From positions 4,469,834 through 4,533,833 of the forward strand of contig JBJCIZ010000239.1 of assembly GCA_051294375.1 (NCBI GenBank): 64,000 bases of DNA. Direction: 5' to 3'. The notes beneath the pieces are model-generated. The model searched no databases, was not told where the DNA came from, and worked only from the letters and a program-made list of their open reading frames with translations. This document shows positions 13,111 through 23,085 of the stretch, one piece after another (position 1 is the stretch's first letter; each line of letters starts with the position of its first letter). The DNA comes from Paraspadella gotoi (lineage: Eukaryota > Chaetognatha). A program made the position numbers and the translations under genes.

Positions 13111-14814
13111 ACAAGGGGTGAAAGCCAAAAAACTGAAGGTTTTTTTTTTTTATATTAATTATCGATGTAAAATGATAATTTATAAAGTTAATTAGTGGGT
13201 TTTAAGAAAAAGGGTCCATTCCAATTTCAACTTCAAAATTAGGCCCTAAATGGAGGTACAAATTCAGAAAGCTGAGCTCCTGGCGAAATTCCCGAAATGT
13301 ATTCCCACTTTAGCATTTGATGCATTCCCCTACCCCATAATTAAATATCGGGTTTTTTTTAAATTTAAATATAGAAATTAAAAAGAACTAATCTGAAGAG
13401 TTTGCAAGGTCAAAAACGAAAAAAGGCCCCAAATCCCATCTGAAAAAAATATTTTTTTTTATGAATTTCCTTTTTATTACTGGAAATTAGAAATGTAATA
13501 GAGAGACCCTTTTTTAAAATTTCAACTTGGTATTCCTTGAAAATGAAAAACTTTTTTTTTTAAAACTTTTTAAAACCCTGAAAAATTTCCCTTTCTAACC
13601 TGGAACAACCGTTTTTTATCCAAAAATGTCCTCTCCTTATTAACAATTTTTACAAATGGTTTTTAGAATTGCGCCTAAATAAATTTTTAATTCAATATTA
13701 TTTACAGTCGTTTTTAAAGGCCTGCAAAACTTTTTCAAATTCAAGTGGTAAGAATTCATTGTAAGCCCGGGAATTTTTTCTTTACCATTCTATTTTTAAC
13801 TTGAAGATTTTTGTGGGTCATGACTGAACCAAACAGATAAACCGAGATTTATTGTTTAAATTCTCCCCTTCCCTAAACTTTTTTCCTCATACCGTTGTTT
13901 TTTTTAAACTTCCTTTAACCCCTAGAAATTTTTTAACAAACCCGATTGGAAAAACAAACTCTTTAAAAAAAATGTGCTTACCCCCATTTTTTAAAACCTT
14001 AACAAATTTGTTATTTCCCATTTTAAAAAATTTTATTTTGAAAACAGAAATGAAAACTACAAATAATAAGAACTTATTTTTTCCTTTGTGATTACTGATG
14101 ACTATATGTTATTTCCCTCCGTATATTAGCTTTCCCTAACAATCAAATGAAATTACGTTATTGGTTAATGCTGAATGAACCCCCTTTTTTTTCTTCTTAA
14201 CAGATTAAATATTATTATATTATTAACAAAAAAGGTTTTTGTTTCAATATTAATTAATAATATAAAATATAATTAATCTTATTTTTTTGATTAGTTGATT
14301 AATTAAATAATTAAAAATATTAAAATATTAAATATTAATTTTTTTTTAATGTTTTTGTTTCATTTTATAAGTTTTGAAAATTATAATATTTTTAATGTTG
14401 TAAAATAACTATTATATAATTTTAAAAAATAAAAACAAATAAGCTCGTTTTTAGTGTTCCAACCAAAAACTCGGTTTTTTGCGTCACCCAGACATCGTTT
14501 TCCCTCGTTTTAAGGAAAAAGAGAAAGAAGAAGAAAGAACAGAAAAAATAACGAAAAAAAAAATCTGCCAAACAGAAAGCATTTCCGCCTTTTTGCCCGA
14601 AGAAATTCCGCATCAACGACAAACAACCATAAAAACAAAACAACGAACGACTAGCCGTCTTTCGCCCTTCCCCCCAAACGGTTTTTCGGTCCCGAACGAA
14701 TCCGGAAATCCCGCTTGCCGCAAGATTCCCGGACCCGGCGAGGTTTTGGAAAGCAAATTTTCCGGGTCGTCCCCATCGCGGAACGAAGCCCCACTTTTCA
14801 GGATGCCGGGAAAG

Positions 14815-14839
14815 NNNNNNNNNNNNNNNNNNNNNNNNN
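14815..14839. other. 25-N gap at an inversion point
   Basis: Exactly 25 Ns. Sequence left of it (14440-14814) is the noisy reverse complement of sequence right of it (14840-15125), so the gap is a fold-back hinge. Confidence 0.85.
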
Positions 14840-15110
14840 CGTCCGCGATGACGACCCGGAAATGCTCCCAACTCGCCGTCCGGAATCTGCGCAGCGGATC
14901 CGATCGTCGACGAACCGTTGGGGGAAGGTCGAAGACGGCTACGTCGTCGTTGTTGTTGTTTTTATGGTTGTTGTCGTTGTAGCGGAATTCTTCGGCAAAA
15001 GCGATAGTCTTCTGTTTGGCAGATTTTTCGTTATTTTCTGTTTCTTCTTTTTCTTTTAACGGGAAAACGAATGTACAGGGTGACGCAAAACGAGTATTTT
15101 GGTTGGAACA
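14840..15110 (-). CDS. Exon of an unknown Asn-rich basic protein
   Basis: I do not recognise this protein. The minus strand has an open frame of about 90 codons, beginning right after an acceptor-like CTCGTTTTTAG (AG at 15111-15112). It reads through a Lys/Glu-rich segment, a run of Asn (HKNNNNDDVAVFDLPPTV), then a basic Arg/Ser segment (RRRSDPLRRFRTASWEHF) and VVIAD before entering the 25-N gap. A third, noisier copy at 15553-15930 continues the frame to ...TRYWKYERMSCK and a TGA or GTGAGA donor. No signal peptide or known motif is visible. The frame agrees with codon-like sequence in one copy only, so the call is moderate. Confidence 0.45.
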
Positions 15111-15357
15111 CTAAAAACGAGCTTATTTGTTTTATTTTAAAATTATATTATTTATCTAAAACTATTAAAATATTATAATTTCAAACTTATAAAATGAAAC
15201 AAAAACATTTAAAAAAAAAATTATTATAATATTTTAATATTTTTAATATATTAATTAATAAACTAATCAAAAAATAAGATTAATTAATTTATATTTTAAT
15301 ATTTAATATGAAACAAAAACCTTTTTTTGAATAAAAATAATATAAATATTTTAATCT

Positions 15358-15490
15358 GTTAAACACTAATACTTTTATAAATATCATTTTACATCGATTA
15401 ATAATATAAAAAAACTCAGTTTTTTTGCTTCACCCTGTCCTCCCTTTTTCTTTCCTTTCCTCCCTTCCTCCTTCCTTTCCTCTTCCATTC
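15358..15490 (+). repeat. Misplaced fragment of the KRQFLYP gene 3' flank
   Basis: Matches about 17060-17200 (AT-rich end, then CT-rich tract) and sits inside the Asn-rich exon region. It looks like a misjoin. Confidence 0.55.
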
Positions 15491-15552
15491 TACCTGCTCC
15501 CCGGACTCCTGCCAACTCCCTTCTTTCGCCTCTATTCAGCCATCTCCCTCTC

Positions 15553-15930
15553 TCACTTGCAGGACATCCGCTCGTATTTCCAATAACGGGTCGAAACTCT
15601 GTCCGCATCCTGAAGTGGCTCGTCCGCGATGACGACCCGGAAATGCTACCCTAACTCGCCGTCCGGAATGCATCGCGCAAGCACGGATCCGATCGTCGAC
15701 GCAACCGTTGGGGGAAGGTCGAAGACGGCTACGTCGTCGTTGTTGTTGTTTTTATTGGTTGCTTGGTCGTGTGGTTGCGGAATCTCTTCGGCAAAAGCGA
15801 TAGTCTTCTGTTTGGCAGATTTTTTCGTTTACATTTGCTGTTTCTTCTTTTCTTTTAAACCCCGGGAGCGAGACGACATGTACGAGGGTGACGCAAAAAC
15901 GAGTATTATGAGGTTGGAACACTAAAAGAG
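15553..15930 (-). CDS. Third copy of the Asn-rich exon, with its 3' end
   Basis: Same exon as 14840-15110, without a gap, but with indels that break the frame near the middle. It supplies the downstream end: after HFRVVIADEPLQ the frame runs to WKYERMSCK, followed by TGA at 15553-15555. The same bases also read as a possible donor (CAA then GTGAGAG), so this could be a stop or an exon end. Confidence 0.4.
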
Positions 15931-17228
15931 CGAAGCTGTCATTTGTTCTTATCTTTAAAATTAATAGAATTGATTTGAAACTGAGAACATGGAAGATAAA
16001 ATATTATACATCTTCAACTTATAAAATGAAACAAAAACATTTAAAAAAAAAATTATTATAATATTTTAATATTTTTAATATATTTAATTAATAAACTAAG
16101 TCAAAAATAAGATTAATTAATTTATATTTAATATTTAATATGAACAAAAACCTTTTTTGAATAAAAATAATATAAAGTATTTTAATCTGTTAAGAGGAAA
16201 GGTCATTCAGCATAAACAATAGCGTAATCATTGTAATATTGTTAGAGCTAATATATCGAGAAATACCATTATAGTCATCAGTAATCACAAAGAAATAAGT
16301 TCCTTATTTATTTGTGTTCAATTCTGTTTTCAATAATTTTTTTTTAAATGGGTAAATAACAAAATGTTAAAGTTAAATGGGAAGCACGATTTTTTTAAAG
16401 ATTTGTTTTTCAATCTGGTTGTTAAAAAATTCTAGGTAAGAAGTTAAAACACGGTAATGAGAAAAGTTTAGAAGGGGAGAATTAAACAATTAAGTCTCGT
16501 TTATGCTGTTGGTTTTCCAGTCATCGAACAAAATCTTTCATGTTAATATACGATGGGTAAAAGAAATTCGAGCTACAATGAATCTACAACTGACCCATTT
16601 GAAGAGTTGCAGCCTAAAACGACTGAATAATTTGATTACAAAATTTGATGTAGCAAAACTCTCTAAAAACTTTGTAAAAATGTAATAGAGAGACATTTGA
16701 TAAACGTGTTCCAGTTACGAAAGAATTTCAGGGTTAAAGTTTAAAAACGTTTCATTTTCGAAAGGATACACAAGTTGAACCTTTAAAAATGTCTCTCTAT
16801 TAACATTTTTCTAAATTCAGTAATTAAAGAATTCATAAAATAATATCAGATGGGATTGGCCTTTTTCGTTTGACCTGCAACTCTCAGATAGTTTCTTTTT
16901 TTTTATATTATAATTAAAACCGATATAATATGGGGTGAATGCATCAAATCTAAAAGTGAATACATTCTTTTGGAAATCGCCAGGAGCTCAGCTTTCTGAA
17001 ATTTGTACTCCATTTTAGCCTATTTTAAGTTGAAATTGAATGACCCCTTTTTCTTAAACACTAAATACTTTTATAAATTCATTTAAACATCGATTAATAA
17101 TAGTAAAAAAACTCAGTTTTTTTGCTTTTCACCTGTCCCTCCCTTTTTCTTTCCTTCCTCCCTTCCTCCTTCCTTTCCCTCTTCATCTTCCTCCCTTCCT
17201 TTCTCCTTTCCTCTTCACTCCCTCTTCC
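15930..17228. other. AT-rich spacer, no gene seen
   Basis: AT-rich DNA between the Asn-rich exon and the KRQFLYP gene, also present in the inverted copy (13110-14440). Short open frames are not conserved between copies. Confidence 0.55.
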
Positions 17229-17996
17229 TCATTCTGAGGCGTGAGAATCGAAACACGGAGATGAATCAACGTAGTAAGAGTGATGGCTGGNNNNNNNNNN
17301 NNNNNNNNNNNNNNNAGTGTACGTGATGATGATGATGATCGTGTATCCAGCCCAGTCCCATGTTGAGGCCGTAGATGATGTCGTTCGGGTAGAGGAATTG
17401 ACGTTTGCGGCGAGGACGAGAGGAGGAAGAGGAAGAGGAAGGGGAGGAGGAAGAGGAAGGGGAGGAAGAGGAGGAAAACGAGGAGGAAGTAAATGAAGGA
17501 GAGGAGGAAGAGGAAGAGGAAGTGATAGGGGAGGAAGAGGATAAGGAAGAGGAGGATAACGAGGAGGAAGTAAATGAAGGAGATGAGGAAGAGGAAGATT
17601 TAATCTTCGTTTCTTCCGCTGGGGCTGCTGTATTCTCTGCAACGGGTGACATTTTAACTGCTGCTTTATCCGATAATTCGGACAATCCTGAAAATGCTGC
17701 ATTCGAAGATCGATTTGACCTCCTGGATTCAGTCATTTTTGAAGCCACTGCAGTAGATGGTAGAGACGCTGCTGTCGATGGAGCCGTTTTTGCAGCTGTT
17801 GCGTGAGAAGATAAAGACGCTGCCGTCGATGCAGTAATTTCTGCAGCTGCTGCATTTGAAGGTAAAGACGCGGCTGTCGATGCAGCCATTACTGCAGCTG
17901 CTGCCAGCGATGGTAAAGACGCAGCCCTTTCTAACTGAGTGGCCGCAGTTTTTGCGGCGACGAAACTGCAGGTCTTCGCAGCAAGTAGGAAGTTGG
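17229..17996 (-). CDS. Secreted-type precursor: Ala/Ser repeats, KRQF site, His-rich tail
   Basis: I do not recognise this as a named family. The first part has about five degenerate repeats of the type ASTAASLPSNAAAA, consistent with a flexible pro-region. Then comes a long Ser run encoded by TCC/TCT, then a furin-like site RPRRKRQ (coding for it around 17390-17412) followed by FLYPNDIIYGLNMGLGW, IHD, a His run, HHSYYVD and a TGA stop at 17229-17231. Gln after KR could become pyroglutamate (inference). The frame is open upstream to 18021 but has no ATG. A T-run plus TTTCAG acceptor ends at 17997, so this is probably a downstream exon or a trans-spliced start. A 25-N gap (17291-17315) falls in the tail; another copy shows it is likely empty. 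Confidence 0.65.
17291..17315. other. 25-N gap inside the KRQFLYP tail
   Basis: The noisy copy near 745-800 reads straight across this point without extra bases, so the true gap length is probably zero. Confidence 0.7.
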
Positions 17997-18085
17997 CTGA
18001 AATTGAAAAAAAAACGACCAAAAAAGTTCACGAGGCCGTTGGTGAACGATTTGCGAGGAGTTGGTAAACGATCGATCGGGAACTC

Positions 18086-18092
18086 TATATAA
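18086..18092 (-). promoter_or_regulatory. TATA-like box of the KRQFLYP gene
   Basis: Minus-strand TTATATA about 90 bases before the splice acceptor at 17997. It is kept in the noisy copy near 1560. The short interval between box and acceptor has no ATG, which is odd for an ordinary first exon. Confidence 0.35.
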
Positions 18093-18250
18093 CGTCGCTC
18101 TAAATATTAAATTTGAATATATTTCTTGATCAAATCTAATTAAAAAAATTGAATTGATATGTATATTTTTATTGTAAAAAAAATTACACTCTCACAATCG
18201 TGTGTTATGTATACATTGTACAAAAATGGCGAATTGATTGAAAAAAAAGA

Positions 18251-18971
18251 NNNNNNNNNNNNNNNNNNNNNNNNNNNNNNNNNNNNNNNNNNNNNNNNNN
18301 NNNNNNNNNNNNNNNNNNNNNNNNNNNNNNNNNNNNNNNNNNNNNNNNNNNNNNNNNNNNNNNNNNNNNNNNNNNNNNNNNNNNNNNNNNNNNNNNNNNN
18401 NNNNNNNNNNNNNNNNNNNNNNNNNNNNNNNNNNNNNNNNNNNNNNNNNNNNNNNNNNNNNNNNNNNNNNNNNNNNNNNNNNNNNNNNNNNNNNNNNNNN
18501 NNNNNNNNNNNNNNNNNNNNNNNNNNNNNNNNNNNNNNNNNNNNNNNNNNNNNNNNNNNNNNNNNNNNNNNNNNNNNNNNNNNNNNNNNNNNNNNNNNNN
18601 NNNNNNNNNNNNNNNNNNNNNNNNNNNNNNNNNNNNNNNNNNNNNNNNNNNNNNNNNNNNNNNNNNNNNNNNNNNNNNNNNNNNNNNNNNNNNNNNNNNN
18701 NNNNNNNNNNNNNNNNNNNNNNNNNNNNNNNNNNNNNNNNNNNNNNNNNNNNNNNNNNNNNNNNNNNNNNNNNNNNNNNNNNNNNNNNNNNNNNNNNNNN
18801 NNNNNNNNNNNNNNNNNNNNNNNNNNNNNNNNNNNNNNNNNNNNNNNNNNNNNNNNNNNNNNNNNNNNNNNNNNNNNNNNNNNNNNNNNNNNNNNNNNNN
18901 NNNNNNNNNNNNNNNNNNNNNNNNNNNNNNNNNNNNNNNNNNNNNNNNNNNNNNNNNNNNNNNNNNNNNNN
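18251..18971. other. 721-N gap; content known from the noisy copies
   Basis: The equivalent DNA in the first copy is about 1740-3360: CT-rich tract, a GC-rich coding-like island and the GA-rich block. The gap therefore probably hides about 1.5 kb rather than 0.7 kb. Confidence 0.6.
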
Positions 18972-18975
18972 TTTT

Positions 18976-19058
18976 CTTTAACTGGTTAACTGGTTAAATG
19001 GTTAACTGGTTGAATGGTTAAATGGTTAAATGGTTAACTGGTTAAATGTTTAATTGGT
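18976..19058 (+). repeat. GGTTAA minisatellite
   Basis: Clean tandem array of ACTGGTTAA, ATGGTTAA and TTGAATGGTTAA units, about 9-10 bases each. It lies about 180 bases beyond the 3' end of the KRNY gene. Confidence 0.85.
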
Positions 19059-19236
19059 TTACTTCTTGCTTTCATTCATTTTTTTCTCCCTTTCTGTTTC
19101 TTTCTTCCTTCCTTTCCTTCTTTCTTTATATTTTTCTTTTTTTCTTTTCTTTTGATCTTTCCTTTTTTTCCCATTTTTATACATAGTACTTTTATACTTT
19201 TTTCAGTAATAAACTACGTACGTTAAACGCCTATGT

Positions 19237-19539
19237 TTAAATATAAGTTAAAATATATGAATTGATTACTAAAAGACTAAAAATGTTTCCTTCTAATTTC
19301 GTCTCTTCTTTCCCGCTGACACCTGCCATGTAAGCCGGCGGCGGGGGCGGCACCGGCGGCACCGGCGGCGGCACTACCGGCGGCACCGCGGCGGGCCCGT
19401 AGGCGTTGCCAAGCCCGGCGGTACGCAGCCCATTCCAGGTGTAGTAAGGATGACCAGACGGCCAGTAGTTTCGTTTGCTGCGTCGATGGTTGAGAAGTTT
19501 GATCGCCGGGATGGCGGTATTGGTTGGGACAGGGAAAGG
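19237..19539 (-). CDS. Pro-rich precursor with KRNY site
   Basis: Unrecognised family. From the N gap inward the frame reads PFPVPTNTAIPAIKLLNHRR, then the basic site SKRNYWPSGHPYYTWNG, then a Gly/Ala segment and a Pro/Val stretch of PPVVPPPVPPV type encoded by GC-rich triplets, ending YMAGVSGKEE and about 25 more residues before TAA. The exon's 5' end lies in the gap; the other two copies show a TTTTTCCCCCAG acceptor just before it, after a long CT tract. An aromatic-rich peptide after a dibasic site parallels the neighbours. An upstream ATG followed by GTAAGT (near 19815-19855) could be a first exon, but it is not hydrophobic. Confidence 0.55.
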   Translation of the reverse strand, partial: PFPVPTNTAIPAIKLLNHRRSKRNYWPSGHPYYTWNGLRTAGLGNAYGPAAVPPVVPPPVPPVPPPPPAYMAGVSGKEETKLEGNIFSLLVINSYILTYI

Positions 19540-19791
19540 NNNNNNNNNNNNNNNNNNNNNNNNNNNNNNNNNNNNNNNNNNNNNNNNNNNNNNNNNNNNN
19601 NNNNNNNNNNNNNNNNNNNNNNNNNNNNNNNNNNNNNNNNNNNNNNNNNNNNNNNNNNNNNNNNNNNNNNNNNNNNNNNNNNNNNNNNNNNNNNNNNNNN
19701 NNNNNNNNNNNNNNNNNNNNNNNNNNNNNNNNNNNNNNNNNNNNNNNNNNNNNNNNNNNNNNNNNNNNNNNNNNNNNNNNNCGTGGGTCGT
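19540..19791. other. 252-N gap over a CT/GA microsatellite
   Basis: The equivalent in the first copy (about 3985-4190) is a GA repeat plus short flank, so the gap probably masks a collapsed dinucleotide repeat within an intron. Confidence 0.6.
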
Positions 19792-19849
19792 ACAATCCAA
19801 CAATTGAAGCAACTTACTAAATTGTATTTCTTTCGCCTTCCCCACACAA

Positions 19850-20850
19850 GTTGCATTAAAGAAATATTTTTTTTAACTTTATCGTCTATTTTTAATGTCA
19901 AATATGAAATCGTGAAATAGTAAATATGGACAATTCAAACAAAAGGAAAAGAGCTTCAACATTTTCTCTATTTAAGCCATTTGTTTTTCAATTAAGTATT
20001 TGACAATGTGCTCTCGTTAAAAGATAAACCTTCAACTATTCTTTTAAACATTTTTTTTCAAAGCACTGAGTAATCAATAATACAGAGGCAGAAAACGAAA
20101 TATTAAAAGACGCCAGTTTTGTTTCTTGAATTACAATTAAGATATAATTACAATTAAAATTTTAGTTTTTTGGATAACAGTCAAACTTATTTTTATTCAA
20201 ATATTAAATGTGACATGCCATGCTTCATTTGCGTGTGCGTGAATAATAACGTAATTCATGCTCATTCAATTATTTTTTTTTTGCTTGAAAAATGGTAATC
20301 TTGGTGGGAAATATTATATGAAAATCATGCTGGTAATTTTATTGTTTTAAAATAATAAAATGTAAAGAATAAAAAAATTTGAGCAAAAAATATTAATATA
20401 TAAAGATGCATTAGATTTTAAAGTAGGAGAAAGATTAATTAAGAACAAAGGCCAACCAAAAGATGCAGAGCCAGATGCTGTAAAGAGAAATGGTCTAAAA
20501 CGGATATCACTGGAAGAGAAAAAGCATTCGAAAGAGGTAATGCAAGGAGGAATATGTAAAAATGCCAACTATGAAAAATCTATATATATTTAAGTAGTAT
20601 CTATTTTAAAAAGCTCGAATAATGCTTGAACGAAGGAACACAAAATTGACATTGCTGTCAAATCTCGAAGAGGAGAAAGCCCATGCTCTTGAGAGTCATA
20701 ACATACATTAAAAATAATTTAAATGTAATTTCTATATTGTGACAAATTCGTAAATATGTGAGAAGAGGCAGCAAGGCAGTTAACTTGTTTCTTAAACCCA
20801 ATTAACCAACCGTTTAACCATTGAACCAACCCTTATTTTCCTAAGACGTT
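19850..20850. other. AT-rich spacer, no gene seen
   Basis: Spacer between the KRNY and KRQFGG genes. Its 3' half is repeated at 21890-22300. No exon stands out. Confidence 0.55.
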
Positions 20851-20854
20851 TTGA

Positions 20855-21310
20855 TTAACCCCACATCGTCGGGAAGAATATTCCCAATTGATGGTGGCTG
20901 TGATGGTGGTGAGGGTGGTGATGGTGGTGATGACCGTGACTGTGATGGTGATGACCGTGACTATGATGGTGATGATGATGCCCGTGACTATGATGGTGGT
21001 GCCCGTGATGGTGGTGATAGCTGTGATGACGGTGATGGCTGTGATGGTGATGTTCGTCTATCCAAATTCCTCCCATTCCGTATCCGAATCCCCCGGGGCG
21101 ATAGTAATAACCCAAACCCCAACCCCATCCGTTGCCACCAAATTGTCGCTTGGTTCGGTGACGGAAAGAGGGGAAGGCCAGTTTGATATCGTTGTTGTTG
21201 TTATTGTCAAGGCCGTTGTAGCTGAGAGCTCGTTCTTTTTTTTTGGGGGGGGGAGGGGAGGAAGTAGGGATTCGATTTTGATGTCGGGACGAGTTGATGT
21301 TGGGTGGCAA
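20855..21310 (-). CDS. Secreted-type precursor: KRQFGG, Gly/Tyr/Trp core, His-rich tail
   Basis: Unrecognised family. The frame begins in a Pro/Lys-rich segment, then an Asn run and DIKLAFPSFRHRT. Next is the basic site and core KRQFGGNGWGWGLGYYYRPG followed by GFGYGMGGIWIDE, and about 70 residues of His with interspersed Ser, Gly and Tyr (HHHHSHHRHHSYHHHH). His clusters of this kind bind Zn or Cu in other proteins (general knowledge; function here unknown). The C-terminal residues after HHQLG look like a misjoin, because the sister gene at 22616 and the gene at 24412 both end HHSSW. No ATG-led signal peptide is visible, so an upstream exon is likely. Confidence 0.65.
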   Translation of the reverse strand: MPPNINSSRHQNRIPTSSPPPPKKKERALSYNGLDNNNNNDIKLAFPSFRHRTKRQFGGNGWGWGLGYYYRPGGFGYGMGGIWIDEHHHHSHHRHHSYHHHHGHHHHSHGHHHHHHSHGHHHHSHGHHHHHHPHHHHSHHQLGIFFPTMWG

Positions 21311-21879
21311 GGTTCGGTAATAGGATTAAGTTTATACGTAAGGTTATGAGATTTGGGTTATTTGGTATTAGTTTTGAGAAATGGAATCAATATTTGTTCA
21401 CCAATTAAGGGCATGAGTTTATTTTGGTGTCAAGGTTAAAGTTAATGGGAAAGGAAGCAGTGATAAGAAATTTTCGAGGGTAGTCAGATTTGGTCAGGCA
21501 TTGAGATTTTGGCATGAGGAAGATGGATAAATGTTTTGGGGCAAAGGGATAACAATCCAGACAAAAAAAAGAGAGAAACTAATTAATTTATATCAAAATG
21601 TGCTTAGCTACAATAAAACAAACTATTTTTAGTTTTTCTGGCAAAAGTAGTTTGGGTATTTAAAAAGCCTCAGTCATAAGAAAGTAACAGAAATCATATT
21701 TTAAATTCAAAACTTTTTTGATGTTGGTCAGAAAATGTGAAAACAGAGATGGATTAAGAAATAAAGATAGAGTTATGAAGTAATTTAACAATTTTTTTAT
21801 ATATAATAATAAGTTAAACATTTTTGCCTGAAAAAAATACACATATATTTTCTATTAAGATAAAGATTTTTTTTTACTT
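21310..21879. other. AT-rich 5' flank of the KRQFGG gene, no gene seen
   Basis: AT-rich sequence matching 5910-6560 and, inverted, 6740-7440. It ends at a 10-N gap (21880-21889). Confidence 0.5.
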
Positions 21880-21889
21880 NNNNNNNNNN

Positions 21890-22300
21890 AGATGCATTAG
21901 ATTTTAAAGTAGAGAAAATTATTAGAGAACAAAGGCCAACAAAAATGCAGAGCCAGATGCTGTAAAGAACAGTAATGGTAAAAGTACCGAAGAAATGCCA
22001 TTGAAAGAGGTAATCAAAAATATGTAAAAATGCCATAGAAAAATCATTAAAAATATATTTTTAAAAGCGATATGCTTGAAGAAGGAACACAAAATTGACA
22101 TGCCGTCAAATTCGAAGAGGAGAAAAAGCCATGCTCTTGAGAGTCATAAACATACATTGAAATAATTTAAATGTAATTTCTATATTGTACAAATTCGTAA
22201 ATATTCTGGAAGAGGCAGCAGGCAGTTAACTTGTTTTTTTAACCAATTAACCCGTTTAACCATTGAACCAACCCTTATTTTCCTAAGACGTTTTGATTAA
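21890..22300 (+). repeat. Extra copy of the spacer at 20404-20860
   Basis: Begins AGATGCATTAGATTTTAAAG and ends AAGACGTTTTGATTAAC in both places. It interrupts the path from the AT-rich flank into the hairpin, so it is probably misplaced by assembly. Confidence 0.7.
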
Positions 22301-22355
22301 CAAAAAAAAGAGAGAGATAAAAGATTTTTTTTACTTAAAAAAATTAATGAATTCA

Positions 22356-22498
22356 AATTGAAACTAAAGACAAAGTCTTGATACAGCAACGATTTTTTTT
22401 TATTGTACAGGCCTTGAAGGCTTGAATGAAAGCCGAAACTTGTCTGTACAATAAAATAAAATTGTTGCTGTATCAAGACTTTGTCTTTAGTTTCAATT
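22356..22498. repeat. Long hairpin: two 55-base arms, 33-base loop
   Basis: Arms 22356-22410 and 22444-22498 are reverse complements at about 53 of 55 positions (outer 35 identical). The loop is 22411-22443. Each arm also carries a small inner palindrome (AAGACAAAGTCTT). It could be a fold-back element, a MITE-like remnant or a structured RNA precursor; nothing in the sequence decides this. A noisy version forms the centre of the large palindrome near 6650. Confidence 0.85.
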
Positions 22499-22615
22499 AT
22501 CTAAAACACAACCGAAAGAAAGTTTAATCACAATGAATTTCCAAATTAAATCAAATATTTTTTTTTTTAAAAATGGGTCGATAAGAATCAGACAGACTTT
22601 ATGAATGTCATCCCA

Positions 22616-23085
22616 TTACCAAGAGGAATGATGATGATGGTGGCCATGATGAATGATTGGCCATGGTGATGATGGCCATGATGATAGATGGCCATGGTGA
22701 TGATGATGACCATGATGATGATGGCCATGGTGATGATGGCCATGATGATTGATGCGAGTGATCAGAATGATGATGGCGGTGATGACTGTGATGATGACTG
22801 TGATGGCTGTGATGGTGCCGCGTGACTGTGATGGTGATGGCCGTGACTGTGATGATGGTGCCCGTGAGATGGTGATAGCTGTGGTGCCCGTGATGGCTGT
22901 GATGGTGATGTTTCGTCTATCCAAATTCCTCCCATGCCGTATCCGAATCCCCCGGGGCGATAGTAATAACCCAAACCCCACACCCATCCGTTTGCCCACC
23001 AAATTGTCGCTTGGTTCGGTGACGGAAAATAGGGGAAGGCCAGTTTGATATTTTTTATGTTGATGATGTTGTTGTTGTGACTCAA
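22616..23085 (-). CDS. Second KRQFGG/His-rich precursor, frame-disturbed
   Basis: Near-identical to 20855-21310 through NIKLAFP, the GYYYRPGGFGYGMGGIWIDE core and the start of the His tail. A one-base insertion next to the KRQFGG codons (near 22997) and another near 22912 split it into two overlapping frames. Its tail is longer, made of HHGHHHH units, and ends HHHHHSSW then TAA. This C-terminus matches the gene at 24412, so it is likely the authentic end. It could be a true tandem paralogue or an alternative assembly of the same gene. Confidence 0.5.

Larger units (their letters stand above)
6650..14814 (-). repeat. Noisy inverted copy of the same locus
   Basis: Reverse complement of the locus, in reverse order: KRQFGG gene (7440-8000), spacer, KRNY gene (9395-9720), minisatellite, CT-rich block, KRQFLYP gene (11997-13110), AT-rich DNA, then the Asn-rich exon (14440-14814). 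It has homopolymer indels throughout. Together with 1-6650 it forms a near-perfect-length palindrome. Confidence 0.8.

Noticed and set aside
14422-14871. Long minus-strand frame across the 14815 gap and the plus-strand frame at 14479-14982
   Set aside because: Both run through the Ns and across an inversion junction; only 14840-15110 on the minus strand is consistent with other copies.
18159-18989. Long open frames made mainly of X across N gaps (also 23341-24048, 39013-40053)
   Set aside because: They exist only because Ns are not stop codons; no real coding sequence is present.
20888-21349. Plus-strand Met/Val-rich frame (MMVAVMVVRVVMVVM...) over the KRQFGG gene; same at 22749 and 27072
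   Set aside because: Antisense shadow of the His codons (CAT/CAC read as ATG/GTG).
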